Below, piece after piece: positions 10,225 through 21,814 of a DNA stretch of 64,000 bases (its first letter is position 1; the number at the start of each line of letters is the position of its first letter). This DNA is from Amborella trichopoda. Lineage: Eukaryota > Streptophyta > Magnoliopsida > Amborellales > Amborellaceae. The stretch lies in assembly GCF_000471905.2 (NCBI RefSeq), contig NW_006499207.1, forward strand, positions 4,316,427 through 4,380,426. Direction: 5' to 3'. The notes under the pieces are model-generated. The model was not told the origin of the DNA. It worked only from the letters and a program-made list of their open reading frames with translations, and did not search any database. The translations under genes and the position numbers were made by a program.

Positions 10225-11850
10225 CCCTGAGCAGCCAACCAAAAGGAGTGACCAGAACAACCATCACGGTTAGCTATCCAAAGAAAGCTCCATCCCAATC
10301 TTTGGACCTCTTCAAAGGGGTAAACACAGCAAAAGCACCTTAGGCAGGCAAGCAACAACAGTTGTACAACCGAGTACCCCCACCCGCGAACCTTAATCGA
10401 GATGATTATTGGAACAGGTATAGAAACAAGGTCCATTCCTTTGAAAAGGAATGGGTCCCTGCACTACTACGATTGCTACTGGAACTGAACATGATCGTGC
10501 TCCCAAAAACCAAGTTCCCTAGCCAAGCGGGACTCGATACCCACGCGAATCACTGTGCTTATCATCAGAGAATAAACCACCCCACAGAGGACTGTTATAC
10601 GTTAAAATAAATTATCGATGCCCTAATTCATAAGGGTCAGATAAAACTTGAAAAGCTAAAGGAGGCATTCGGGGCAGCAGAGGCCTCCCATGCAATGACA
10701 GTCCAAGAGAAAGATGAAGCGCTTGATCTCCTTCACGCCCTGTTTATTATGATGCTTCAAGAAGGTCTCATCACACAAAAACTGGCACGACAGCCTCGAT
10801 GCCTTACTTAGGGAACTGAGAACCACTAGTGCCCGTAACATCATATTATGAGCCACGACCTGAGTGAATGCTCCAGTTTCCATGGTATAATCGCAAAGGA
10901 AATACACGGATGCCAAGAGTCCTACAACATTCAAGAAAGACATCCCTAAACCACTGCTTCACCGGTACGAGAGGACCTCCTGACACAAGTTTTGAGTAAT
11001 GATGATTCAGATCCTGTTGAACCCTTGACCTCCCAGCCATAGATAGTTCATCATGGGCGAAGCAGACTCAAGTCCTTAAAGCGAAAAGCAGTTTTCCAAT
11101 CGAGAAGCAGTTCACCAAGAGAAGGAATGCCCCAAGGGTTGCCCGCCAGAGCAACAAGACGGCTCAATCACCAGTTGAGTAGGAATTCCCACTACCAACT
11201 TTATTAGACTTTATCCCTAGCCCGATCATCCTTCCTTCCTCATCCCATCAAGAAGATGTCCCCGTGCCATCCTCTCCTTGGAGCACGTCCAATGAGGATG
11301 ACGATGTTAAAAGCACTCCCCAACGGTCTGAGCAGGGGAAAGACCTAAAAGAGTCCCTGTACATGTCCAACTCTGGTGATGCAAAAAGCTGCCCAGATCG
11401 GTCCGATGATGGGAACGACCTTAAAAGTCCCTCACTTACTGACCTTTCTCCTCCTCCTTCTTCTTCTTCTCATCGTTCCTCTTCTATGTCTCCTACAGGT
11501 ACAACCATGAAATTTCAAGATTTCGAGGCTCTTGACAAAGAACTTGAGGAACCAATATAAGCAGGACGCAGTGAAGGCGGTTGAAAAAGATGCTGACCCA
11601 AGTAGCTGGATTCTTAACAGTTGTTGATGCCTTGTCAACTAGAGCCAAGGAAGAGCCATCTTCTTCAAAGAAGCACAAGATGTCAAAACCAAAGAAACCC
11701 CAGTGGCCCCTTGATCCTGACTTTGAGCAGGGATCGAGAGAGTCAAGAGGCCAAAACTTCTATTTTCAGGAGGCTTGCCATATGGTACAAGTCTATGAAG
11801 TATCATCCAGCACGGGGCAAACACTGCAGACACCCGTGTAAAGATCATGT
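10225..11850 (+). pseudogene. gag: gag, C-terminal two thirds, T2
   Basis: Continues directly from the T1 insertion edge and matches T4 gag from about 53160. Recognisable blocks are the RVPPPANLNRDDYWNRY region near 10370, the KVHSFEKEWVPALLRLLLE stretch, DTHANHCAYHQRINHPTED near 10540 (zinc-binding-like C/H pattern shared with T4), a Ser/Asp-rich linker at 11264-11500, and the C-terminal DFEALDKELEE and TQVAGFLTVVDALSTRAK segments. The last block EACHMVQVYEV is shared with T3 (EACHMVQISEV), where protease follows; here RT follows after about 0.2 kb. Broken fossil. Confidence 0.75.
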
Positions 11851-11928
11851 GATTCGTACGAGGGAGTTTCTCATCCCACAATCACTGAATCTCAACTTCC
11901 TTGTAACCTTCAAATTAAACTCCCACAA

Positions 11929-13010
11929 TTGGATACAATGTCCATATTCGAAGTCGGTCCTTTTGTGCCTCAGTTTGAGAAAGATGCAGAAATCATGACC
12001 TACCCTGGAACTCTGGTAGAGGCGAAGATGTCAGGATCATGGGTCTCTGCACTTGAGATTAATGAGAAGACCTATGGAGCCAATGATGAGGAGTTGCAAG
12101 AGGCCCCAGACGAATGGGAAGAATGTGGACAACCCACAGTTGACGAGCTTGAGGAGATAAATCTAAGAGATCAAGCTGACCTCAGACCCACTTTCATCTC
12201 AACAAATATGTCGTCAAAAGAGAAGGAGAACTTTACTGCCTTCTTCGCTTGGCATTATCATGAAATGCTTGGTTTAGACCCTCAAGTCACCGTTCACCAT
12301 CTCGGCATCGATCCAACTGTCAAACCTGTCAAGCAGAAATCAAGGAGGTTTAGGCCTGACCTCGAAATGCAGATAGATGCTGAGGTGACAAAACTCAGAC
12401 AAGCAAGCTTCATTCGCGAAGTCAAATACCCAAAGTGGCTAGCGGTTCCAGTTAAGAAGAAGAATGGCCAAATACGGGTTTGCATCGACTTTCGTGACCT
12501 AAATACCACCTGTCCCAAGGATAACTTCCCATTGCCACTCACCGAGATGCTCTTTGATTCTACGACTAACTACCAAATCTTTTCCTTCATGGATGGATAC
12601 TCCGAGTATAATCAGATACAGATGGTGCTCGAAGATGAGGAAGCCACCGTGTTCTTAACTCCAAAAGGGGCCTATTACTACACAACCGTGCCTTTGGGAT
12701 TGAAGAATGTTTGTGCCACATATCAAAGAGCAATGACGACCATCTACAAAAACATGATGCACAAAGAGGTGGAATGTTACATAGATGACTTGGTGGTAAA
12801 ATCCAAAGTGAAAGACGCTCACATGAGGGACCTTGAAAAGGTGTTCGAGTGATTACGCCTTCATCAACTCAAAATGAATCGACGAAAGTGAACTTTTGGC
12901 GAACGTTCAGGAAAGTCCTTAGGGTTCATTGTTAGACACCGAGGATTGGAAGTTGAGTCGGTCAAGATCATGGTGATTTAGGAAATATCGCCACCAACTA
13001 CATTGTGAGA
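11929..13010 (+). pseudogene. pol: Reverse transcriptase, T2
   Basis: Ty3/Gypsy reverse transcriptase region. The lead-in DELEEINLRD and DPRPTFIS-like block precedes the RT core with KPVKQKSRRFRPDLE, then GFIREVKYPKW-like sequence, VPVKKKNGQIRVCIDFRDLN, and the catalytic-box region ECYIDDLVVKSK near 12770-12805, the YIDD form of the polymerase motif. The order and spacing match T4 at 55080-56045. RT copies the element RNA into DNA inside the particle. No protease domain separates it from gag. It is part of a broken element and is treated as a fossil. Confidence 0.9.
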
Positions 13011-13019
13011 GTTGCGATT

Positions 13020-13480
13020 CCTCCAAGGATAGCTGGCTTATATCCGTAGGTTTATCTCAAACCTCTCAGGTCGCTGTAAACCCTTTACGCACCTATTAAA
13101 GAAGGACACCCCATTCATCTGAGATGAAGCATGTCAGACAACCTTGATGACATCAAGCATTATTTACTCAATCCTCCGGTGCTCTCAACACCAGTGTTAG
13201 GAAACCCCTCATCCTGTATGTGACCGCCCTCGATGAATCGATTGGGGCATTGTTGGCGCAAAACAACGACGAAGGGAAAGAAACTGCACTGTATTCTCTC
13301 AACCGTAGGATGCAAGGGGTCGAGAAGAATTATCCCCCTATAGAGAGGATGTGCTTGGCCCTAATCTTCACGGTACAAAAGCTCCGCCACTACTTGCTCA
13401 GTCATGAAGTAAAACTTATATCGAACGCAGATCCCGTAAAGTTTCTCATGACACGCCCATGCCTGTCAAGACGCCTTGCT
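13020..13480 (+). pseudogene. pol: First RNase H, T2
   Basis: Region after RT with VTALDESIGALLAQNNDEGK, ETALYSLNRRMQ, and EKNYPPIERMCLALIFTVQK followed by LRHYLLSHEVKLISNADPVK. This is the usual Ty3/Gypsy RNase H-like segment, which removes the RNA strand from the RNA/DNA hybrid. The homologous segment in T4 is 56070-56470. Confidence 0.8.
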
Positions 13481-13489
13481 AAGTGGGCA

Positions 13490-14060
13490 TTATTGCTAAT
13501 GGATTTGACATCACATATGTCTCACAAAAGGCCAACAAGGGCCAAGCCTTGGCTGATTTTCTCACAGCACACCCCGCATCGGTGGAATCCCCTTTATCAA
13601 GTGACCTCCAGGATGAAGAAGTATTTTGTGCAGAACTTGCTTATGCATGGGAGATGTATTTCGATGGAGCCTTCCCATCTGATCGAGGAGGCGCTGGCAT
13701 GGTATTCCTGACTCCAAAAGGAGGAGTATTACCACTTTCTTTCTCTCTCATTGAGTTCGGTTCTCATAACAAGGGAGAATACCAGGCCCTTATATTTGGA
13801 TTGGAGATAGCCTTTGATCTAAACTTGGAGCAGCTCAAGATCTATGGCGACTTTGAGTTGGTCATTCACCAACTTAAAGGGATCTATGATGTAAGAAAGG
13901 ACACTCTCAAGCCGTATCATGATACCACAAAATTGTATATGGCCCAGTTTGAGGATGTATCATTGAGCCACATCCCCAGGAGGCTAAACTCGTAAGTTGA
14001 TGGACTCACAAAGCTTGGAGCTACAATTCAATTAACCTCGTCAGGGCCCACGCCTGTCTG
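13490..14060 (+). pseudogene. pol: Second (archaeal-like) RNase H, T2
   Basis: A second RNase H-fold domain between RNase H and integrase. The start block AYAWEMYFDGAFPSDRGGAG contains the first acidic position, followed by GVLPLSFSLIEFGSHNKGEY with a conserved NKGEY motif, GLEIAFDLNLEQLKIYGD, and the tail SHIPRRLNS. This extra domain (aRNH) is a known hallmark of the plant Tat lineage and separates it from Athila and the chromoviruses. The T4 counterpart at 56497-57180 reads YFDGAFQSKRGGAGVVFL. Fossil. Confidence 0.8.
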
Positions 14061-14099
14061 GGTGGCAGAGTGGAGACATATTGAACTAAGAACCGAAGT

Positions 14100-15515
14100 A
14101 GACATGAATGATGAGAGAAATCTCTTCCTCGAGTGCCCTCCTTATCCATTCGAAGCACTTCTCTCAGCTAAAGAAGTTACCAAGACTGGACACAAAATGG
14201 CATGGGATCAGGGAGCTAAGGTTCAAAACCAAGAACTAGAGTTCTTCGACCCAATATGCGTAGAAGTCAAGCAGGTAGAAGATTGGAGTGAGCCAATCAC
14301 TAATTTTCTATTACATGGTAGACTCCTGGAGGATCGTGCCGAGCGCAACAGCGTACATCGAATGTCTACCAAGTATACCTTCCTTGAAGGAGATGGTCTC
14401 TTCAGACGATCATTTTGACGGTTCTTAGATGTGTGGACGCGCAAGAAACAAATAAGGTCATGGAAGAAGTACACTCAAGCATCTGTGGATTACATCAGTC
14501 CGGTCCCAAGTTTTATGAACGGATACGTAGATTGGGGTATTATTGGCCTTCAATGATTGTTGATTCCTTAAACTATGCTAAGAAGTGCCAAATACATTCA
14601 AGCCTTGTTCATCAGCCTACAGAGCCCTTACACCCTACAGTGTCATCATGGCCCTTCTCACAATGGGGTATGGACATTGTAGGGCCTATTGACCCTCCTT
14701 CAGCAATGGGTCATGTACCTACAACAGATTACTTCTCCAAGTGGGCTGAAGTGGTCCCCCTTAAGCAAGTTCCTAGGGCCACAATAGCTAATTTTGTTTG
14801 ACATCATATCATATATTGGTTTGGAGTCCCTAACCGGATTATATCTGACAACGGCCCTCAATTCAAAAGTCACCACATCGATCGCTTGGTTAACTAGTTC
14901 GGTTTTGAGTGGAAGTACTCGACTATGTACCACCCTCGAGCCAATGGATTAGCTGAAGCTTTCAATAAGACCCTGTGCAACGTTTTAAGGAAATCGGTAT
15001 CGAAGACGAAGAAGAACTGGCATGAGAAGCTTCATGAAGCCTTGTGGACCTATCACACTACCACACGAAATGCCATCGATTCCACTCCTTATTCCCTAGT
15101 CTATGGGGGTGAAGCAGTTTTTCCTCTTGAAATTCAAGTCCCTTCATTACGTGTCACTGTGCACCAAGGACTAACCGAAGATGACAAGGTCAAACTTTGA
15201 TATCAAGAGTTGGATGCGCTTGATGAAACGAGGTTGGAATCTCAATAGAAGCTTGAACTCAACCAAGGGAGAATGAAGAGAGCCTTTGATAAGTCATTCA
15301 AAGTCCACTCATTCGCCCATGGGGATCTGGTCCTAGCCATCAAGAGGCTGGTTGTTATGCATGGGTGGCGCAAAGGGAAGTTTGAACCCAAGTGGGAGGG
15401 TCCCTTTATAGTCAAGAAAGTCTTGCCAAATGGAGCTTACATACTTACACATCCTGATGGAGAGGAGGCAATGCCCCCTATCAATTGACGATACTTAAAG
15501 AAATATTACCCATGA
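14100..15515 (+). pseudogene. pol: Integrase, T2
   Basis: Integrase region. The N-terminal HHCC zinc-binding part is seen as VHSSICGLHQSG and YAKKCQIHSSLVH. The catalytic core has WGMDIVGPIDPPSAMGH with the first Asp, SDNGPQFKSHH with the second, and TMYHPRANGLAEAFNKTL leading to the Glu. The C-terminal part has FKVHSFAHGDLVL, GKFEPKWEGPFIVKKVLPNG and ends around RYLKKYYP at 15515. It inserts element DNA into the host chromosome. No chromodomain follows, as expected for Tat. It is better preserved at its C-terminus than T4 and has a handful of breaks. Confidence 0.88.
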
Positions 15516-16240
15516 TGCATACTAAAAAAGACTCGATACACAAAAAAAAACAAGCAAGATAGTTCAAACAAGGTTTAACTCTTTTATTTCATTAGAAGGA
15601 GTTACAAGCTAAAAAACCCATTATTAGAGAGGTTACAAATCTCTTGCATCTGAGGAAAAAAGGACAATTGACGCCAAAGCATTGCTCTTGCATCTAAGGA
15701 TAAGAGGACAATTATGAGTCAAAACCCGCAGTGCTGCTCTTGCATCTAAGGATAAGAGGACGATTACAGGCCAAAAAGAGATGCCCTCGTCATGAATAAA
15801 AAGCAAAACCACTTGCAAGTCAGCTTCAATTCATTTGTCGGGTGTTCTCAAAGAGGATGGTTATAGACTAAAAGAAGAAGCCAACCATTTTTTAGTTAGC
15901 CTCAATTCATCTGACGAGTATATCAAACATACAAAGCCGAATTCTCTAGCAAGGAAATTGCCTATGATGGAGAGCATACCCTGTTCACTGTGAGTGACCT
16001 TCCACAGAACAACATGGACTTCACTTTTATGCTGGAGCACTTAGCTTCCAACAGGCTTCATAAGTCTGACCTTGCCATTGGTCACCACCCTTTCCCAACC
16101 CCAATCATCGCCATGCATGATCACAGCAGAACACGATTCATCGTCGTTCATTAAAGGGTCGAGCAAGCAATAGCCGTGCATGACTAACTCCCGACGCATT
16201 ATGTCCCTAGCCACATGCGACCAACGCACTTGTGTCACGT
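15516..16240. repeat. T2 post-integrase region with 44-52 bp repeat
   Basis: Three units with ctcttgcatctaaggataag start at 15641, 15685 and 15737. A second pair of units around tcaattcatttgtcggg / tcaattcatctgacgag lies near 15830 and 15905. In T3 the antisense PMD reading region occupies the comparable interval; no PMD sequence is seen here on either strand. Confidence 0.6.
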
Positions 16241-16244
16241 GAGA

Positions 16245-16800
16245 TTAGCGCTAGCTAGTGTTTCATAGACTCGGTATCGACTGCATATCCTAAAGCTAGC
16301 GCCGGCTGTGTTTTTGAGACCCAACACCGTCTGCATATCCTAAAGCTAGCGTCGGCTGTGTTTCTGAGGCCCAGCAACGGCTGCGTATCCTAGGGCTAGC
16401 GCCGTCTGTGTTTTCAAGGCCCCTCGCCACTGCGACTGTTCACCTCCTGGTGCTTCATTTCTCAGTGCTTCCTCGGCTCTTGTGACTCATCGGTTGCCCA
16501 AGACTCCTCATCTCCCCGGTGACTGCGTACCTTCCTAAGACCCCTCATCTTCCTTCGACGGATCAAATCCCCAATGACCCTCCGTCACTACTGCGACTGG
16601 TCACCTCCCGGTGACCCTTCGCATCTCAGCTACCCTTCGTCTCCAGGTGACTGTTCGTATCCCAAGACAACCATCTACCTCTCAGCGACCCTTCATCTCC
16701 AAGTCCTTGTTCGTATCCTGCGACCTCTCTGTTCCTTGCTCGAAACTCCCTGCTTCCGTCAAAACTCCGAGAAAACCACTGTAAGGCCTTTCCCCTTCTA
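16245..16800. repeat. T2 50-bp repeat 'gctagcgccggctgtg' and 'ccttcgtctc' repeats
   Basis: Units beginning gctagcgccggctgtgttt start at 16295, 16345 and 16395, an exact 50-bp period, with a more degenerate unit upstream. From about 16430 to 16750 a second repeat based on ctcatcggtgac / cccttcatctcc follows. Related cagcgccggttg units occur in T4 at 59430-59657 and 58240-58380. Confidence 0.7.
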
Positions 16801-17119
16801 GCACATTACCGAAAAACTACCAAAAACACAATGAAAGTCCCTAGGCAGCCCTCTGCTGCAACCCTGCCCCTTCTCCCCTCCTCCAAGACACTCAAAACCA
16901 TGACCAGAGTCTTTGAAGCTCCCGGTATAAATCCCCCCGTATGCCTTGCTACACTTGCCAAAAAACTCCTGCAACTGCACAAAAACACGGTGTTCTTTTC
17001 GGTGCTCTCTTCTGCTTGCCGGCAAACTTCTGCAAAATCTTACGCGAACTACCTTGCGCACTCGCTGAAAATCTTGTCGGGAGCTCTCTTGCTCTCACTG
17101 CTCAAATGCCTTAGCCATT

Positions 17120-17190
17120 TTAACCTTTGGTAAAAATAATAGAAATGGGGTTTACCCCCTTATATAAGCAAAGTTTTCTTGAAGTGCCCC
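17120..17190 (-). promoter_or_regulatory. Antisense promoter-like module with TATA, T2
   Basis: Read on the minus strand the order is ggggggcacttcaagaa, then cttatataagggggtaaacc (TATA at 17161-17168), then ttaccaaaggttaaaatgg. T4 has the same module at 59260-59345 and T3 a decayed plus-strand version at 34850-34915. It points toward integrase, antisense to gag-pol. In T3 that direction leads to the PMD reading region. Promoter activity is inferred from sequence. Confidence 0.6.
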
Positions 17191-17640
17191 CCACATATCA
17201 AGAATGTCAATCACATCCTAGAAGGCTAAATGACGATGGGTCGGGTCGGATCGAATCGCTTCGGGATCGTACCTGAGGCTCGAATGAAATTTTACCGTCG
17301 CCCATGAAAACTCTAGCAAACAGGGGACTAGGACCGGCTCGGGCTCGGGCCCAAGGCTCAAACACTAACTCGTACCCAGCGCCGATTGTGTTCTCAATGT
17401 ACCCAGCACTGGCTATGCCTCAAAAGAACCAGCACCGGTTGTGTTCTCAAGTTTGTCGCCACGTGTGTCGTCACTGTGCACGCTAGCGCCGCTGGCGTTG
17501 CCTACGCTCCTGCTAAAAAAATATGTCATGTACGTGTCAACACTTCTACTTCTCAAACCTATTGTCGTGTGTGTTACACACATCATGCTAGAGTCATGCA
17601 TGTTCTAGCACCGTGCATGCCAGAACTTGGTCCTCACTGA
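17190..17640. other. T2 3' noncoding stretch beyond the TATA module
   Basis: Contains cagcgccgattgtgttctc-type repeats near 17378-17450, matching the cagcgccggttg units of T4 at 59430-59657. No supported coding sequence. Confidence 0.4.
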
Positions 17641-18010
17641 GTGTGTCCTACCACTATCCCTAGTGGAGTTGCATCCAGACCGTCCCATCTAGGCCACGAC
17701 TGATCATCCCCAATAGAGTTAGGAGCAGGCGATTGTCTCTAATCCCCAGTACGAACTACACCCGTGCTGTAGCCTGTTGATCCCCAGCGGAGTTAGGGTC
17801 ATTCTTACCCCTTTAATCTCTAGTGGGTCTACTTTACACCTAGCTACCTTATCCCCAAGGAGTCAGATTACCTTCCATAAACTTATGGAGTCTCATTATT
17901 AACCCCAGGGAGTCATACTTGTCCTTTAATCCCTATTAAAGTCTGCTTCTCCATCTAAAACCCTATCCCCAAGGAGTCAAATTTCTATTCACAGATCTAT
18001 TCCCCATGGA
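17640..18010. repeat. 'atccccagtggagt' degenerate repeat, T2
   Basis: About nine degenerate units built on atccccaatagagttagg or atccccaaggagtcagat recur every 30-50 bp. Found only in T2 in this window. Confidence 0.55.
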
Positions 18011-18029
18011 TTTTCACTTACAAGGCAAC

Positions 18030-18890
18030 CCACACAATGGTCCATGCTGCATGACCTTAAACTGCACAGCCTAGGTTTAGGTGCATGACCCTAAACTGCA
18101 TGGTCCAAATTATATGACCTTAAACTATAGAGGAGGTCTAGTTGCACGACCTTCAACTTCATGGTCTTAGCTGCAGATTTTAAACTGCACAGCCCCGGTC
18201 CAAACTATATTACCCTAAACTATAGTCTACGTCCTAACTGCATGACATTAAAAGGCTTAGTAACATGGTCCAAACTATATGACCTTAAAACTGTAGCGGA
18301 GGTCGAGTTGCACGACCTTAAACTCCATGGTCCTAGTTGCATGACTCTAAACTGCATAATCATGGTCCAAGCTATATGACCTTAAACCATAGTGCATGTC
18401 TTGACCGCATGACATTAAACTGCTTTGCACAGGTTCAAGAAGCATGACCATAAATTTGCCCCCACAATATGTGCACACGCCCTTTACATGCATCTTCATG
18501 CACACCTTCCCCAATCGACCCGTTCATGCGCGCACCACCTTCATAATTCCCCAGTGAATCCTCATCACTATCATTCCTCATTCCCCTATGGGTTTCACCC
18601 ATGCTCACAAAACAACGAGTCATCTTGCCATCCATATTCGCTATCAGTTAGTGGGTAACCACGTTTTCACCCACCATTCATACATTATCCATCTTTCATA
18701 GGTAACCTCATGGCATCCCCCCAAAGTGAGCTAAAACCACCACCATACTCACTCCATGGCCTCCACAAACTGCCATCCATTACCACCACGGTCCAAATGT
18801 ATGAACTTAAACTATAGTGCACATCCTAGTCGCATGACGTTAAAAGGCTTCGCACAGGTCCCGAAGGCATGACCTTAAACATGCCTTCAC
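18030..18890. repeat. Array of 'gtttaaggtcatgca' units (reverse complement), T2 copy
   Basis: Units such as catgaccttaaactgcat and gtccaaactatatgacctt repeat at 18030-18430 and again at 18780-18880. A stretch with ttcatgcgcgcaccacc and related sequence lies between. This is the reverse complement of the arrays at 1-1215 and 33480-34260, consistent with the opposite orientation of T2. Confidence 0.8.
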
Positions 18891-20051
18891 AAAATAAAAA
18901 TAAAAAAATAACGGGCATGGAGTATACCTAGACAAAGGAACGTCATGAGTAAATATGATGGACGGGCATGGTCACGAAACCATGAGTAAGAGAGTTCCGT
19001 GAAAATAAAACCCGGGCACGGTGAAAATTCGAAAGGGCACCGTGAGTAAAAATAAAAAAATAAGGGTCGACATGGCCAAGAGGTCATGGGTAAAAAGAAC
19101 CCCAAAAAAAAGGAAGTTGGTGAAAACCGTCTCTATGGCGCCGCTTCCCAAGTTCAAGTGAAAATCCGTAAAGGACTCTTGGACTAATAAATAGGTTGAT
19201 GCAGCATTCACCTCAACAAGTGGCTTTAGCCGACACTCAAAGAGAAAAATCCCTGGTGTCACAATACCAGGACCTAAAAATACGAGCTTCAAGGAAAAGA
19301 TTCTGGCAGCCTGAGTCCATTCGTAAAAAGGACTCGAATGACAGGAGCTCACCAAAAAGGCAAGACAAGTCTCATGAAGAAGAGCATTATTCCCACAAGG
19401 TAGCCCCAAGAAAGCCAAGTCAGCCATGACTTTGGACCTGTTATGCAGCAATTAGGATTGAATCCTCAAGGATCACCTAGAACAAAGAGGAAAGGTATCT
19501 TAATTGTTGAAACTGCTAGCAGTGGGCAGGGGTTATACCCAAAGCCGGTCACCTCGATAAACTGAGGTAACCTGCCTACCAAGGAATATTTGGTGCACAA
19601 TGCAGATGGACGTTAACCAAAGGCCCTTCAACAGACCATCCAGAACAAACAAAAAAAATCCTCGAAATGTGGATCAACACCAAAGGAATACAAAAACTCA
19701 GACCACATGGAAAAAATGCCCTTCAACACAGCACTCAACTGCAAGACGGGCCTGATTCTGACCAACGAGGTCCATACAAAATCCTCAGCTATCAGAATCA
19801 CAAACAGTTCACATGAGGGTGAGGACTTTGATAGGAAGCCTCAAAACAGTCTCTTCTCCCCCTAAAGTCTTCATGGAAGGACCTGTACATTGCATCCAAA
19901 TGTCTGAGCATCCTAGTTATAGCATTCCATCGATGTCCTCGACATTCACCTGGTCCTACAGCTAGGAAGAAAAAAGTAATAAAGCTGAAGAAAATTTTTC
20001 AAATGTTGTCCTTCTCACTTCTCTCAAAGCACAACATTTGGCGAGGCAAGC
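18891..20051 (+). other. T2 region before the 3' LTR, with conserved pre-LTR tract
   Basis: The stretch 18890-19450 is homologous, reverse complemented, to 33000-33480 in T3, with cgggcatggtcacgaaacc-type motifs. The last bases before the LTR (20022-20051) read aagcacaacatttggcgagg then caagc. The same tract, aagcacaacattcggcgagg then taagc, precedes the T3 3' LTR when 32493-32520 is read on the minus strand. It sits where the polypurine tract should be and probably serves that role although it is not a pure purine run. Confidence 0.6.
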
Positions 20052-21360
20052 TATTTGAAGACACTTTTCAGCACCTTGGTCCCTAATGCGAAATAGAAGA
20101 GGAAGTCGATCAATAAAGCCACGACATATAGTGAAATTCCCAACAGTCTCAGAATTTCCCTAGAACAGGCCATAACCTTCCTAAGCATTCCAAAAGGCCA
20201 CCTGCCAAGTTTTGTCGCAATCTGACATGTCGAAAGTAGTGCAGACAAAGAAATAATTTCAAAAAAATCAGCCTCTAGCACCTAAAAATGGACCCCATAA
20301 TTAGAACTATATTTTTGGTGAGTCATATAGTTGTGGGACCACTTCCATTGGATCTGGTATGGTCGAAAACCTATATGGGTCAAGTTTCGGCTTATTCAGG
20401 CACTCCAGGACAAAGTTATGGGTAAAAGACCAAAAAGGGGTAGGCCGCCCACTATTCTCGTGCACCCTCCCTGCACCAAATCACCATTAAAGGTGACTGT
20501 TTTTACAGCCTCGAGCAGTAACTTTCGGGGTCCATATCTCACTCGTTCAGAGTCTGACTGCTCTCAAATTTTGTGAGCGTCTTCGTCATCACGACAAAAG
20601 TTTTGATATGTGGCATGCCCCGTGACGATACCCTAACAGGGAGAAAAACTAGAGAGAAGTTGATGATTCGTGAAGATAGATGTAGAAAACTCAACAGTAG
20701 CACGCCTCACTCGAGCGATCAAATCATGGTTCTCGCTTACCCGATCAAGTGAAACCAGTTGCATTATGTGCATAAAGTCTGAGGCTATCTCTGGTCCGAA
20801 CGCTACGTACGATGAACGGTTGGATTTAACACACAAAAGCATTGACGCTGCTATAAATTCTGACCGTTGGATTTCCAAATTCCAGTCAAAAACTCAAAGG
20901 ACTAAATCTTCGTCTGGACATGAAATCGAGCTACGTTTGTTGCAATGTGATCGTTATGGCATTCTCAGCTTTATTCAGTGAAGAAACCAAGGAGAAACAT
21001 CGAGAAAAAAGCACACTATTGATCTGAAGTTTTCAAGATCTATGCAAATTTTGAGTCGCATGATCGTGGCACAAAAATGTGTTCCGTGGCTCGAAGTTGG
21101 CATCAAATCGATCATCATGCCGAGACCGATAAGAAAGCAATCATATTTCGGTTAAACGTACATTGGAGCAACCCCGAATCATCCATGGAAGATCATGCAA
21201 GTTCTAGGGAAACAACATAGACTCTTTTGGAATTTCATGTATTGTTGGGCAGGGGTAAAACAGTCCTTTTACACTCAATTTTAGAATTTATTTTCATTCA
21301 ATTAAATTATAATTCTCATCAATTTGGGTAGTTTTTTGGAGTACGCCCTTGTTTGGGCCC

Positions 21361-21372
21361 AATTCTATAAGT
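21361..21372 (+). promoter_or_regulatory. LTR promoter TATA-like box, T2
   Basis: ccaattctataagtac lies 1.31 kb into the LTR at the same place as ccaattctatataaac in T4. It is weaker than the T4 version. Confidence 0.55.
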
Positions 21373-21814
21373 ACATGTAAAACACAATTGTCAAAGGACC
21401 CTTGATTCTTTTAGCTCATCAATAAAATTTGAGAGTTTTTCAAGTTCAAATTGTGGGTACGTCTTGGAGAGAGAGAGAAAGAGGAGAGAGAAATAAAGGG
21501 TCGATACCTTTCATTAAGGTAATTTTCTCTCTCTTTCTCTTTCTCTCTCTTTCTCTCTCCTCTCATCTCTCTCTTTCTCTCTCCCCTCATCTATATCTTT
21601 CTTTCATATTTCTTCTCTAAGCTTCTTTATCCACTTTCCTTCTTTTTCTTCATCTTTCCTTTCTCTTTCCTACTCTCCCTTTATTCTCTCTCCTTCCTCT
21701 CTATTCATGCATGGCAGAGTCCATCTCCTAGCATGATGACTTCTTGCTTCAGGGACATGAACTGTAAGCCGAGACTTAACCCGAGTGGCAGGTCAAAGTC
21801 TCCTTATCTTCCCT

